Positions 11,275 through 19,737 of a stretch of DNA of 64,000 nt are shown here, one piece after another. The DNA is from Silvania hatchlandensis. Lineage in GTDB: Bacteria; Pseudomonadota; Gammaproteobacteria; Enterobacterales; Enterobacteriaceae. The first letter of the stretch is position 1. Each line of letters begins with the position of its first letter. The DNA lies in contig NZ_JAMGZK010000054.1 in NCBI RefSeq assembly GCF_025564065.1, positions 186,001 to 250,000 on the forward strand. The letters are read 5' to 3'. Both the position numbers and the translations under genes were made by a program. The notes beneath the pieces were generated by a model. That model saw nothing but the letters and a program-made list of their open reading frames with translations. It was not told the origin of the DNA and made no database searches.

Positions 11275-12084
11275 ATGAAGTCCTTGGCCGATTTCGAATT
11301 TAATAAAGTGCCGCTGTGCGACGGCATGATCCAGGTCTCGGAGATGATCCGCGATGATTTCGTCTCGCAGAACGTCTACGACGAGCTGGAGAAGTTGGTG
11401 AGTCTGGCGCGTGAAGAGATTCATCAGACGCGCCCGCAGGACTGGCAGCTGGAAAAGCTGATTGAACTGTTCTACGGCGAATGGGGCTTCAGCGATAAGC
11501 GCGGCGTGTATCGTCTTTCCGATGCGCTGTGGCTCGATCAGGTTCTGGAACACCGCCAAGGCAGCGCCGTTGCGCTGGGGGCGATTTTGCTGTGGGTGGC
11601 GCACCGTCTGGATATCCCGCTGGTGCCGGTCATCTTCCCGACGCAGATGCTGCTGCGCGCCGAGTGGCTCGACGGAGAAATGTGGTTAATCAACCCGTTC
11701 AACGGCGACACTCTTGATGAACACACGCTGGACGTCTGGCTGAAGGGCAATATTAGTCCGCTGGCCGAGCTGTTCAATGAAGATCTGGACGAAGCGGACA
11801 ACGCCGAAGTGGTGCGCAAGCTGCTGGACACCTTAAAATCTGCGCTGATGGAAGAGCGGCAGATGGAGCTGGCATTACGCGCCAGTGAGGTGCTGCTGCA
11901 GTTTAACCCGGAAGATCCGTACGAGATCCGCGACCGCGGCCTGATCTACGTCCAGCTGGAGTGCGACCACGTGGCGCTGACTGATTTGAATTATTTCGTT
12001 GAGCAGTGTCCGGAAGATCCGATCAGCGAAATGATTCGCGCGCAGATTAACTCCATCGCGCATAAACAGATTACGTTGCATTAA
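11275..12084 (+). CDS. sirB1: SirB1 family protein (transglutaminase-like, TPR)
   Basis: This 269-residue soluble protein is near identical in length to E. coli YchA/SirB1. The N-terminal two thirds resemble a transglutaminase-like fold without an obvious Cys-His-Asp triad. A tetratricopeptide-type helical repeat is near the C-terminus (RQMELALRASEVLLQFNPEDPYEIRDRG). Function is unproven. It sits directly behind sirB2 and 36 bp ahead of kdsA, in what looks like one transcription unit. Confidence 0.92.
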   Translation: MKSLADFEFNKVPLCDGMIQVSEMIRDDFVSQNVYDELEKLVSLAREEIHQTRPQDWQLEKLIELFYGEWGFSDKRGVYRLSDALWLDQVLEHRQGSAVALGAILLWVAHRLDIPLVPVIFPTQMLLRAEWLDGEMWLINPFNGDTLDEHTLDVWLKGNISPLAELFNEDLDEADNAEVVRKLLDTLKSALMEERQMELALRASEVLLQFNPEDPYEIRDRGLIYVQLECDHVALTDLNYFVEQCPEDPISEMIRAQINSIAHKQITLH

Positions 12085-12111
12085 TCTTAATTCCGATTCA
12101 CCCCTGAATAA

Positions 12112-12975
<864 letters not shown>

Positions 12976-12987
12976 TCGTCATGAATG

Positions 12988-13016
12988 AAAAAACCCGCCT
13001 CGGCGGGTTTTTTTTT
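12988..13016. terminator. Bidirectional terminator between kdsA and chaA
   Basis: The stem AAACCCGCC/GGCGGGTTT has a run of T on the plus strand and A residues (T on the minus strand) on the other side, so it can stop both converging genes. The whole kdsA-chaA gap is only 54 bp. Confidence 0.9.
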
Positions 13017-13029
13017 GCCCAGTGACAGG

Positions 13030-14130
13030 CTAGGCAAAGATCGTCATCAGATACGCAACAAACAGCGCCATATGCGCCGCACCGTTCAGCACGTTGGTCC
13101 GCCCGGTAGAGAACGAAATCTGACACAGCACCAGCGAAGCGACCATCACAATCATCTCCGGAGCGCCAAGGCTAAACACCAGCTCGTTGCCGGTCAGGAA
13201 GGCAATCAACGTCACCACCGGAACGGTCAGGGAGATGGTGGCCAGCACCGAACCAAAGAACAGGTTCATGGCGCGCTGCACCTGATTGTTCAGCACCGCC
13301 CGCAGTGCCCCCAGCCCTTCCGGGGAGAGGATCAGCAGCGCGACGAGGAAGCCAGTAAAGGCCACCGGCGCATTCAGCTCTGTCAGCAGCGTTTCCAGCG
13401 GTGCCGCGTTCATTTTGGTCACGGCGATAACCGCAATCAGATGCACGATCAGCCAAATCGAGTGCCACAGATTGCTGTGCGCTGACGGTTTACCGTGATG
13501 CGGGTCATCGTCGTCGCCTTCATCTTCATGCTCATACACGAACAGGCTCTGGTGCGTTTTGGTCTGAATCAGCAAAAACACGCCGTACATCGCCGCTGAA
13601 ATCAATGCCACCAGCAGGGCCTGACCGGTCGTAAAGTTGGCTCCGGGCAGCGCCATCGGAAACACCAGCACGATAATCGCCAGCGGGAAGAGGGCGATCA
13701 GATACTGTTTAATGCCAAACAGATTCACATACTGGGTAGCAAATTTACGCCCGCCCAGCAGCAGCGAGAAGCCAACCAGACCGCCGGTGACAATCATGAT
13801 GATGGAATAAAGGGTGTCGCGCATCAGGGTCGGGGCGGCGTCGCCGGTCGCCATCAGGGCAGAAATGAGGCTCACTTCCAGAATAACGACAGAGAGACTT
13901 AAAATCAGGGAACCGTAGGGTTCGCCGAGGCGGTGGGCTAACACGTCAGCATGGCGCACCACGCTAAAAGCACTACTCAAAATACCGATAAGGGCAAGGA
14001 TGTTAATGCCGATGACCACTGGCAGCGTCTGGCTATTTCCCCAGAAGAACAGCACCGCCAGCGCCAGCAGCGGGAAAATGAGAGACGTCTCCTTATGACG
14101 GGTTTTCACCGTCTCGTGTGTGGTTGTCAT
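13030..14130 (-). CDS. chaA: Calcium/sodium-potassium : proton antiporter ChaA
   Basis: This 366-residue inner-membrane antiporter exchanges Ca2+, Na+ or K+ for H+. It has two sodium/calcium exchanger halves, each with conserved acidic membrane motifs (LSVVILEVSLISALM and LILSPEGLGALRA). They are joined by a cytoplasmic loop rich in Asp, Glu and His (YEHEDEGDDDDPHHGK). The ATG at 14130 is chosen because GGAGAATC precedes it and the E. coli protein begins at the equivalent residue. It is divergent from chaB over a 269-bp AT-rich interval. Confidence 0.97.
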   Translation of the reverse strand: MTTTHETVKTRHKETSLIFPLLALAVLFFWGNSQTLPVVIGINILALIGILSSAFSVVRHADVLAHRLGEPYGSLILSLSVVILEVSLISALMATGDAAPTLMRDTLYSIIMIVTGGLVGFSLLLGGRKFATQYVNLFGIKQYLIALFPLAIIVLVFPMALPGANFTTGQALLVALISAAMYGVFLLIQTKTHQSLFVYEHEDEGDDDDPHHGKPSAHSNLWHSIWLIVHLIAVIAVTKMNAAPLETLLTELNAPVAFTGFLVALLILSPEGLGALRAVLNNQVQRAMNLFFGSVLATISLTVPVVTLIAFLTGNELVFSLGAPEMIVMVASLVLCQISFSTGRTNVLNGAAHMALFVAYLMTIFA

Positions 14131-14399
14131 GTGATTCTCCATGTATGCAGGTGCTTGTAATTATAGATAGAAAAAGCGGAACGTTAAATTAACAGATTAG
14201 CGTTAACTTCCGCTTACCTTTTACCTGAATTTACGGTTTGGCTGTTTTAGGTGTTGAGTGAGCCATAATAAGACATTTTTGTTAAATATATCCTTAATAA
14301 CAGTGAATTATAAAACAGAATAATCCGTTTATTCTTAAAGCTGGAAGCCGTCAACATTGTGAGCCACACTTAATAAGTGATTAAAAATAGGGGTTTGCA
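14131..14399. promoter_or_regulatory. Divergent chaA/chaB control region
   Basis: This 269-bp AT-rich stretch lies between divergent chaA and chaB and must hold both promoters. I see no open reading frame with a ribosome site and no operator I can name. A GGGG ribosome-site-like stretch precedes chaB. Confidence 0.5.
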
Positions 14400-14630
14400 A
14401 TGCCATACAAAACGAAAAGCGATTTACCCGACAGTGTCCAGCATGTGTTACCCGCACATGCGCAGGAGATCTACAAAGAAGCCTTCAACAGCGCCTGGGA
14501 TCAGTATAAGGATAAAGACGACAGGCGGGACGATGCCACCCGGGAGGAGACCGCGCACCGCGTGGCCTGGGCGGCCGTGAAGCACGACTACCAAAAGGGG
14601 GACGACGACAAATGGCACAAGAAGAAATAG
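14400..14630 (+). CDS. chaB: Cation transport regulator ChaB
   Basis: This 76-residue, highly charged cytoplasmic protein has the same length as E. coli ChaB. The start MPYKTKSDLPDSVQHVLPAHAQEIYKEAFN is split into the charged DUF-type helical domain and a lysine/aspartate-rich tail (KHDYQKGDDDKWHKKK). It has been proposed to modulate ChaA, but the biochemistry is thin. chaC follows after a 193-bp gap with no gene. Confidence 0.95.
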   Translation: MPYKTKSDLPDSVQHVLPAHAQEIYKEAFNSAWDQYKDKDDRRDDATREETAHRVAWAAVKHDYQKGDDDKWHKKK

Positions 14631-14823
14631 CCCGCTGATTAAATCAGGACAAATAGTTAGCAGCCTGCAATTTGATATTTAAGGCGGTTATTCATCCCCT
14701 GAGTTGCATGCGGCCGATTTATTGCATATCGTCACTGTAACTGCTTTCTAATTGAGCAGTAAAAAGACCTGGAAGGTTCATATAAAGGTATCGCAAGGAA
14801 GCAAGCAGTGGCAGAGGTGCAAA

Positions 14824-15519
14824 ATGATTACGCGTGATTTTCTGATGAAGGCCGACTGTAAAACGGCCTTTGGTGATATTGAAGAGTCGCTGCTCTGGTC
14901 GGCTGAACAGCGTGCAGCGTCGCTGGCGGCAACGCTGGCGTGCCGTCCGGACGCCGGTCCCGTGTGGCTCTTTGGTTATGGTTCGTTGATGTGGAACCCG
15001 GCGCTGGACTATCAAGAGTCCGCCACCGGGACGCTGCCGGGCTGGCATCGCGCATTCTGTTTGCGCCTGACCGCCGGACGCGGCAGTGCCTGTCAGCCAG
15101 GCCGGATGCTTGCCCTGAAAGAGGGCGGACGCACCACGGGGGTGGCCTATCGCCTGCCGGACGCGACGCTGGAAGAGGAGCTGGCCCTGCTGTGGAAGCG
15201 TGAAATGATCACCGGCTGCTATATGCCGAGCTGGTGCAAGCTGGATCTCGATGACGGACGCACCGTCAACGCGCTGGTCTTTATAATGGATCCGCGCCAT
15301 CCGCTGTTTGAAGCCGATACGCGCACGCAGGTGATTGCGCCGCTGATCGCCGCCGCCAGCGGACCGCTTGGCACCAATGCCCAGTACCTGTTCTCACTCG
15401 ATCAGGAGCTGACGCGCCTCGGTATGCAGGATGATTGTCTGAATGAGCTGGTGTCGAACGTGCGGGCTTTACTGGAAAATAGCCTGCCCGAAACTCAACT
15501 GCGCGCGGGCTTTGCCTGA
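14824..15519 (+). CDS. chaC: Glutathione-specific gamma-glutamylcyclotransferase
   Basis: ChaC degrades glutathione to 5-oxoproline and Cys-Gly in the cytoplasm. The 231-residue protein has the substrate-binding GYGSLMWNP motif at about residues 51-59 and a catalytic glutamate in WKREMITGCY near residue 127. The ATG at 14824 (MITRDFLMKADCKTAFGDIEES) is chosen over the frame start at 14752 because the E. coli protein aligns from there and AGAGG lies upstream. The stop codon lies beside a hairpin that serves the converging small gene. Confidence 0.95.
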   Translation: MITRDFLMKADCKTAFGDIEESLLWSAEQRAASLAATLACRPDAGPVWLFGYGSLMWNPALDYQESATGTLPGWHRAFCLRLTAGRGSACQPGRMLALKEGGRTTGVAYRLPDATLEEELALLWKREMITGCYMPSWCKLDLDDGRTVNALVFIMDPRHPLFEADTRTQVIAPLIAAASGPLGTNAQYLFSLDQELTRLGMQDDCLNELVSNVRALLENSLPETQLRAGFA

Positions 15520-15553
15520 AAAAATGCCCGGTGGCCTTGCGGCGCACCGGGCG
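15518..15553 (-). terminator. Terminator of the DUF1883-like gene
   Basis: The stem GCCCGGTG/CACCGGGC on the minus strand is followed by a run of six T (read as A on the plus strand at 15519-15524). It lies directly downstream of the minus-strand gene and overlaps the chaC stop. Confidence 0.8.
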
Positions 15554-15560
15554 AGTATTG

Positions 15561-15803
15561 TTACGCGGCGACGAAGCTAATCGAATGCTCGAGAGACTGA
15601 CTGTGGCTGTCGATCAGCACTTCCCAGGTGCCGGTATACGGCACCGTGAGCCACGCGTTGTCCCGATCCTCAACGCTTAAAATATCCGCCTGCGTTTTGC
15701 GCGGCGCTTTGTGGTTCATCAGATGAATATGACAACGCTCTGAGCAACGCACCACCACCGTATCCCCGCCAAACAATTTCAAACTTGCTTTCACCAGTGC
15801 CAT
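15561..15803 (-). CDS. Small DUF1883-like protein
   Basis: This 80-residue protein begins MALVKASLKLFGGDTVVVRCSERCHIHLM and ends in the beta-rich segment VPYTGTWEVLIDSHSQSLEHSISFVAA. The pattern of an N-terminal GDxVxVxCS..C strand and a C-terminal VPYTGxWxVxID strand resembles DUF1883 proteins, but I cannot confirm the match. There is no signal peptide or membrane segment. It has its own terminator and GGGG before the ATG, so it looks like a real monocistronic gene. It is not present between chaC and ychN in E. coli. Function unknown. Confidence 0.75.
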   Translation of the reverse strand: MALVKASLKLFGGDTVVVRCSERCHIHLMNHKAPRKTQADILSVEDRDNAWLTVPYTGTWEVLIDSHSQSLEHSISFVAA

Positions 15804-15958
15804 TTTTTACCCCGTTTCTGGAAACAACGCTCTCCTTGCGGCTAATCCTGAGCGTGATGTTGTTCACAATTCACTCATGACATAACACCAAAGGGGAAGG
15901 CAGCCGATGCTGATTTTGATCAAAAAATGTCATAACCCTTAAACAAAAATGACAATAT

Positions 15959-16002
15959 GCCTGAAAGCTTTCAGCTGACGCCGCATTACACGGCTTTCAG
16001 GC
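15959..16002. repeat. Overlapping inverted repeats (CTGAAAG/CTTTCAG)
   Basis: A 14-base perfect palindrome, CTGAAAGCTTTCAG (15961-15974), lies inside a larger inverted repeat, GCCTGAAAGC (15959-15968) with GCTTTCAGGC (15993-16002). Only one pairing can form at a time. It lies just beyond the stop of the minus-strand chemoreceptor gene. No T run follows directly, so a rho-independent terminator is uncertain. Confidence 0.7.
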
Positions 16003-16014
16003 AGTGGATTGATA

Positions 16015-17799
16015 TTAAATGCGGAAATGTCCGGCGGTTTCAGCGAGCTCGCCCGCCTGACCCTGCAGGGCGCTGGCCGCCGCGGCCGATTGCACCACCA
16101 GCTCGGCGTTCTGCTGCACCATACCGTCGAGGTGCGTCACCGCCCGGTTAATCTCCTGAATGCCTTTCATCTGCTCGCTGGTGGCGACGGTAATTTCCCG
16201 CATGATCCCCGACATGCTGCCGATGCTGGTGACGATCTCATCCATGCTCTGTCCGGCCAGATGGACGTAGCGTGAACCGGTCGCCACGCTGTTGGTGGTG
16301 GAATCAATCAGGGTTTTAATCTCTTTGGCCGCCTGGGCGCTGCGGCTGGCGAGATTACGCACCTCACCGGCTACCACCGCAAAGCCGCGACCCTGTTCGC
16401 CCGCGCGCGCCGCTTCTACCGAGGCGTTCAGCGCCAGGATGTTGGTCTGGAAGGCAATACCGTCAATCACGCTGGTGATGTCGCCAATCTGGGTAGACGC
16501 CGCTTCGATGGCCTGCATCGTTGAGATCGCCTGGGATACCACGCTGCCACCGCGTGAGGCGGCTTCAGAGGCTTTCTCGGCCTGGCTGTTAGCCACCGCC
16601 GCCGATTCGGTCGACTGGGCGACCGAGGCGGTGATCTGCTCTACGGCGCTGGCGGTTTCGCGCAGGCTGGAGGCCGCCTGTTCGGTACGACCGGAGAGAT
16701 CCCGGTTACCGGCGGCAATCTCCTGGGCGGCATTTTTCACCGAGGCGCTGGCGTCGCGCAGCTGCACCATCACTACCGACAGCTTGTCGCTGAAGGCGTT
16801 AAACGCATGGGCAATCTGCGCCACCTCGTCGTCGCCTTTTTCCGGCAGACGCTGGGAGAGATCGTTGGTGCCATTGGCAATGGCGTGCATTGCGTCGCGG
16901 ATCTCCGACAGCCTTTTCAGCAGGCGGGCAATCACAAAGTGGACCACCGCCCCGCTAAGCAGGACCAGGATGGCCAGCGACAGCCCCGAGGCCTTCACCA
17001 GGGTGCGCATCCCCGCGGTAGCATCCGCGCTGTCGAGGGCGACTATCAGCTGCCACTGGGTACCGGCAATCGGCGCGGCGGCGAAGGTTTTTGTCACCCC
17101 GTTAAACTGACCCACCACGCTGTTGCCGCGTTTCAGGGCATTGAGATCCACGTCGCTGATGACGTCGTTAAATCGCTTCAGCGTCAGGGCCGGATCGTTG
17201 GCAGCAATCACCGTGCCGTCGCTGTCGATCAGCAGACCGCTGCTGGCCGGGGTCGGGTGGATGCCCTGCACGTTGGCGATCACGCTATCCATTGCCACAT
17301 CACCTGCCAGCACCGCTTTCAGCTCGCCGTTCTCTATCACCGGTACGGCAAAGGTGACCACCAGTTTTTTGGTGCCGGTATCGACATACGGGGCGGTGAC
17401 CACCGGGCGACCTTCTTTGGCGGCCTGCTGATACCAAGGGCGTATGGTAGGATCGTAATCGTCAGGCACCCCGGCAGGCTCAGAGAATTTTGCCGTTTTG
17501 CTGGCATAGCCAACGTAGACGTTAATAAACCCGCCCGCCTGCGCCAGCTGTTTAAACATCGGCACCGGATCGTCGCTCAGGGCCACGCTCTGCAGGGAGT
17601 TGATCACCATCATCTTGCTGTTGACCCAGTCGCCGATCGCCAGACTGTGGCTGGCGCGGGTGCTGGCCAGCATATCGCGCTGCGACTGCTGGTTGTCCTC
17701 GCGCGTTACCTGGAAATTAATGACGGTATTAAGAAGAAGGGCGACGACCAGACAACCGACTGTCGCCGCGATAATACGAGCGCGAATTGACCTGAACAT
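16015..17799 (-). CDS. Methyl-accepting chemoreceptor with dCache sensor
   Basis: This 594-residue transmembrane chemoreceptor has its first membrane segment at about residues 9-29. The periplasmic double-Cache domain spans about 35-268, the second membrane segment 270-292, HAMP 293-345, and the cytoplasmic signalling hairpin 380-590 with the hallmark tip (EVRNLASRSAQAAKEI region). The sensor has Y95/Y98, R120-P-W122-Y123, Y138 and D167. This matches the residue pattern described for amino-acid-binding dCache_1 domains, so an amino-acid ligand is inferred. The C-terminus (AGHFRI) lacks the NWETF-type pentapeptide, so it would need other receptors for efficient adaptation. The ATG at 17799 has AGG nine bases upstream; the longer frame to 17841 is less likely. 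Not at this place in E. coli. Confidence 0.93.
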   Translation of the reverse strand: MFRSIRARIIAATVGCLVVALLLNTVINFQVTREDNQQSQRDMLASTRASHSLAIGDWVNSKMMVINSLQSVALSDDPVPMFKQLAQAGGFINVYVGYASKTAKFSEPAGVPDDYDPTIRPWYQQAAKEGRPVVTAPYVDTGTKKLVVTFAVPVIENGELKAVLAGDVAMDSVIANVQGIHPTPASSGLLIDSDGTVIAANDPALTLKRFNDVISDVDLNALKRGNSVVGQFNGVTKTFAAAPIAGTQWQLIVALDSADATAGMRTLVKASGLSLAILVLLSGAVVHFVIARLLKRLSEIRDAMHAIANGTNDLSQRLPEKGDDEVAQIAHAFNAFSDKLSVVMVQLRDASASVKNAAQEIAAGNRDLSGRTEQAASSLRETASAVEQITASVAQSTESAAVANSQAEKASEAASRGGSVVSQAISTMQAIEAASTQIGDITSVIDGIAFQTNILALNASVEAARAGEQGRGFAVVAGEVRNLASRSAQAAKEIKTLIDSTTNSVATGSRYVHLAGQSMDEIVTSIGSMSGIMREITVATSEQMKGIQEINRAVTHLDGMVQQNAELVVQSAAAASALQGQAGELAETAGHFRI

Positions 17800-17905
17800 A
17801 GAGAAATACCTGCTGAGTGAGAATACAAAGCCTATCGGCAATGAGCAGGTAAACTTGATGCTGGAACCGCGGTCATAAGCAAAAAATATATTCTTTTGGA
17901 AATTA

Positions 17906-18259
17906 TTAAAATGTTAATAATTTATCGGCAGCCAACGTCCACTGCGCCAGCTCGACCAGAGTGCCGATCTCAACCCCGTCAATCAGCGGCAGGGCGCTGA
18001 TCCCACGCCCATCGGTGCAGGTCTTGCACAGCTTCACCGGCACATCCTGTGCGGTCAGGATCTCCAGCATCTGCTGAATGTTATACCCCTCGGCCGGTTT
18101 CTGCCCGCGCAGCCCGGCGGTTACCGCATCGGACATTAAAAACAGGCGTAAATCCAGCGCGTCTTCCTGTTCGCGCAGGGCGATGGCCAGCCGCAGGCTG
18201 TTAAATAACGACTCGCTGCCGTAGGCCGCGCCGTTGGCGACAATCACGATCTTCTGCAT
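17906..18259 (-). CDS. ychN: DsrE-family protein YchN
   Basis: This 117-residue soluble protein is nearly identical to E. coli YchN, whose structure is a DsrE/TusD-like hexamer. The conserved cysteines in KLCKTCTDGRGI suggest a sulfur-relay or redox role, but no reaction is established. The ATG at 18259 (MQKIVIVANGAAYGSESLF) matches the E. coli start and has a purine-rich ribosome site. It is divergent from nasR across about 70 bp. Confidence 0.95.
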   Translation of the reverse strand: MQKIVIVANGAAYGSESLFNSLRLAIALREQEDALDLRLFLMSDAVTAGLRGQKPAEGYNIQQMLEILTAQDVPVKLCKTCTDGRGISALPLIDGVEIGTLVELAQWTLAADKLLTF

Positions 18260-18330
18260 TTTGACTCCTGATAGTTGAAAAGGCATGAATATTGCTTATC
18301 TCCTTAACACACTGACCCGGGAGAGTAAGC

Positions 18331-19509
18331 ATGACGATAATCACTGGCCGTCTACCCGGCGCCACTGAATGGTTCCAGCACGCCAGACTGATGCGCAAAC
18401 AGCAGCTGTGCAAACTGGCGCAGCTCGGCACGCTGGTGAGCCGGATTAGCCACCTGGCGCATATGCTCCAGTGCGAGCGCGGGGCGTCGAATATCTGGCT
18501 CTGCTCGCAGGGTACGCTGTATGCCCTGGAGTGCAAGGCCAGCCGCGCGCTGGTCGACGATCAGCGCACGGCGCTGCACCATGCGCTGGGTACGCCGCTG
18601 ATGGCCAGCAGCACCCTGTGCGAACGCGTCGCCAGCGCCCTGCAAAGCCTGGAGCAACTGCCTCAGCTTCGCGAGGCCATCACCGCCTGCTCGCTGCCCG
18701 CCGCCACGGCGATGGAACACTACAGCCGCGCCCTGCGCAATTTGCTCAGTATCGTGCCGCAGCTCAATGACAGCATTGACGATCCGCAAATCGCGGGCAG
18801 ATTTGTCGCGCTCTACAGCCTGATGCAGGGCAAAGAGCTGGTGGGGCAGGAGCGGGCGCTGGGGGCGATCGGCTTTACCCAGGGCTTTTTCAGCGATGAG
18901 ATGCGCCAGACCCTGGTGGATCGGATCGACGGGCAGCAGGCTTGCTTCGATGTTTTCCTCTCTCTGGCGCCGGTTGCGCTGCACGAGCACTTTACCCTCA
19001 GCGTGCCGGGTGCCGAGACCGAACAGCTGCGGCGGCAGGCCTGCACCCGCCAGCCCGCGGCGGATAAGGGCGTGCTGGCCCTGCACTGGTTCTCGTTGCA
19101 AACCGCGCGGCTGGAACAGCTGCGCACCCTCGAAGAGTTGCAGATCGCCGACCTGATGCTGGCGGTCGACGCGCTGATCGCCCGGGCTGACGACTACCCG
19201 GCAGAAGAGCCGCTGGCGGATGAACCCCTGGCGCTGTATCCGCAAAAGCCGCTCCTGCCGCTGGTGCGCCAGCAGGCGCGCGAGATTGAACAACTCTCCC
19301 GCCAGCTGGCCTCAATGCGCGACACGCTGGAGGAGCGCAAGGTGATCGATAAAGCCAAAAGCGTACTTATGACCCATCAGCAGATGAGCGAGGAGCAGGC
19401 CTGGTGCCAGCTGCGCAAAATGGCGATGGATAAAAATCAGAGGATGGTGGATATCGCCCGGGCGCTGCTGACGGTGAAGGCGCTGTGGCAGGAGACCTCC
19501 AAAGGCTAG
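18331..19509 (+). CDS. nasR: Nitrate/nitrite-responsive antiterminator NasR
   Basis: This 392-residue protein has an N-terminal NIT (nitrate- and nitrite-sensing) helical domain, about residues 35-285. It contains arginine-bearing helices such as MLQCERGASNIWL and VGQERALGAIGFTQGFF. The C-terminal ANTAR RNA-binding domain is at about 325-388 (RKVIDKAKSVLMTHQQMSEEQAWCQLRKMAM). In Klebsiella oxytoca NasR senses nitrate or nitrite and binds the nasF leader RNA to stop it forming a terminator. A matching leader lies just downstream here (19639-19716). Ribosome site GGGAGAG precedes the ATG. Confidence 0.96.
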   Translation: MTIITGRLPGATEWFQHARLMRKQQLCKLAQLGTLVSRISHLAHMLQCERGASNIWLCSQGTLYALECKASRALVDDQRTALHHALGTPLMASSTLCERVASALQSLEQLPQLREAITACSLPAATAMEHYSRALRNLLSIVPQLNDSIDDPQIAGRFVALYSLMQGKELVGQERALGAIGFTQGFFSDEMRQTLVDRIDGQQACFDVFLSLAPVALHEHFTLSVPGAETEQLRRQACTRQPAADKGVLALHWFSLQTARLEQLRTLEELQIADLMLAVDALIARADDYPAEEPLADEPLALYPQKPLLPLVRQQAREIEQLSRQLASMRDTLEERKVIDKAKSVLMTHQQMSEEQAWCQLRKMAMDKNQRMVDIARALLTVKALWQETSKG

Positions 19510-19510
19510 T

Positions 19511-19549
19511 TGCACTGCGGACGGGCAACGCCTGCATGATTCAGGTGCG
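19511..19549 (+). promoter_or_regulatory. Two tandem NtrC-like boxes upstream of nasF
   Basis: Two 17-base sites resemble the NtrC consensus (TGCAC-N7-GTGCA). One is at 19511-19527 (left half TGCACT, right half GGGCA) and one at 19533-19549 (left half TGCA, right half GGTGC). Their centres are 22 bp apart, two helical turns. They lie about 107 and 85 bp upstream of the predicted sigma-54 start, normal enhancer positions for Ntr control. Confidence 0.65.
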
Positions 19550-19599
19550 TTTTACCTGCCCGCAGGCAGAAAAAGCCCGTCGGGAAAGGATTTAAAAGC

Positions 19600-19615
19600 T
19601 GGCATCATCTTTGCA
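19600..19615 (+). promoter_or_regulatory. Sigma-54 promoter of the nas operon
   Basis: TGGCATcatctTTGCA matches the -24/-12 consensus, with GG at 19601-19602 and GC at 19613-19614, exactly 12 bases apart. The predicted start is near A19626. The K. oxytoca nasF promoter is also sigma-54 and Ntr dependent. Confidence 0.85.
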
Positions 19616-19625
19616 ATAGTTAATT

Positions 19626-19737
19626 AACAATGTTAGACGGCGCGCCAACGGCGGTGCGCCAGTCTTCAGGATAAAGGCGTCCTGCAGTGCTTCGGCACTG
19701 CCGGGCGCTTTTTTTTGGCATTTTTTCGGGAGTGAGC
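19626..19737 (+). ncRNA. nasF leader: ANTAR two-hexaloop antitermination RNA
   Basis: Two hairpins each carry a six-base loop with A at position 1 and G at position 4, the ANTAR recognition rule. P1 is GGCGCGCC (19639-19646), loop AACGGC, GGTGCGCC (19653-19660). P2 is CAGGAT (19667-19672), loop AAAGGC, GTCCTG (19679-19684). The P2 loop and 3' arm are also the 5' arm of the terminator hairpin that follows, so P1-P2 and the terminator exclude each other. NasR bound with nitrate or nitrite should favour P1-P2 and let transcription into nasF. Confidence 0.88.
19677..19716 (+). terminator. Regulated terminator in the nasF leader
   Basis: The core hairpin is GCAGTGC (19684-19690), a TTCG tetraloop and GCACTGC (19695-19701). 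Flanking bases GGCGTCC and GGGCGC extend the stem around one mismatch. Eight T follow at 19709-19716. It lies 22 bp before the nasF start and overlaps the P2 hairpin. Confidence 0.9.

Noticed and set aside
16015-17799. Chemoreceptor as a nitrate sensor
   Set aside because: No NIT or P-box motif is present; the pocket residues fit an amino-acid ligand better.
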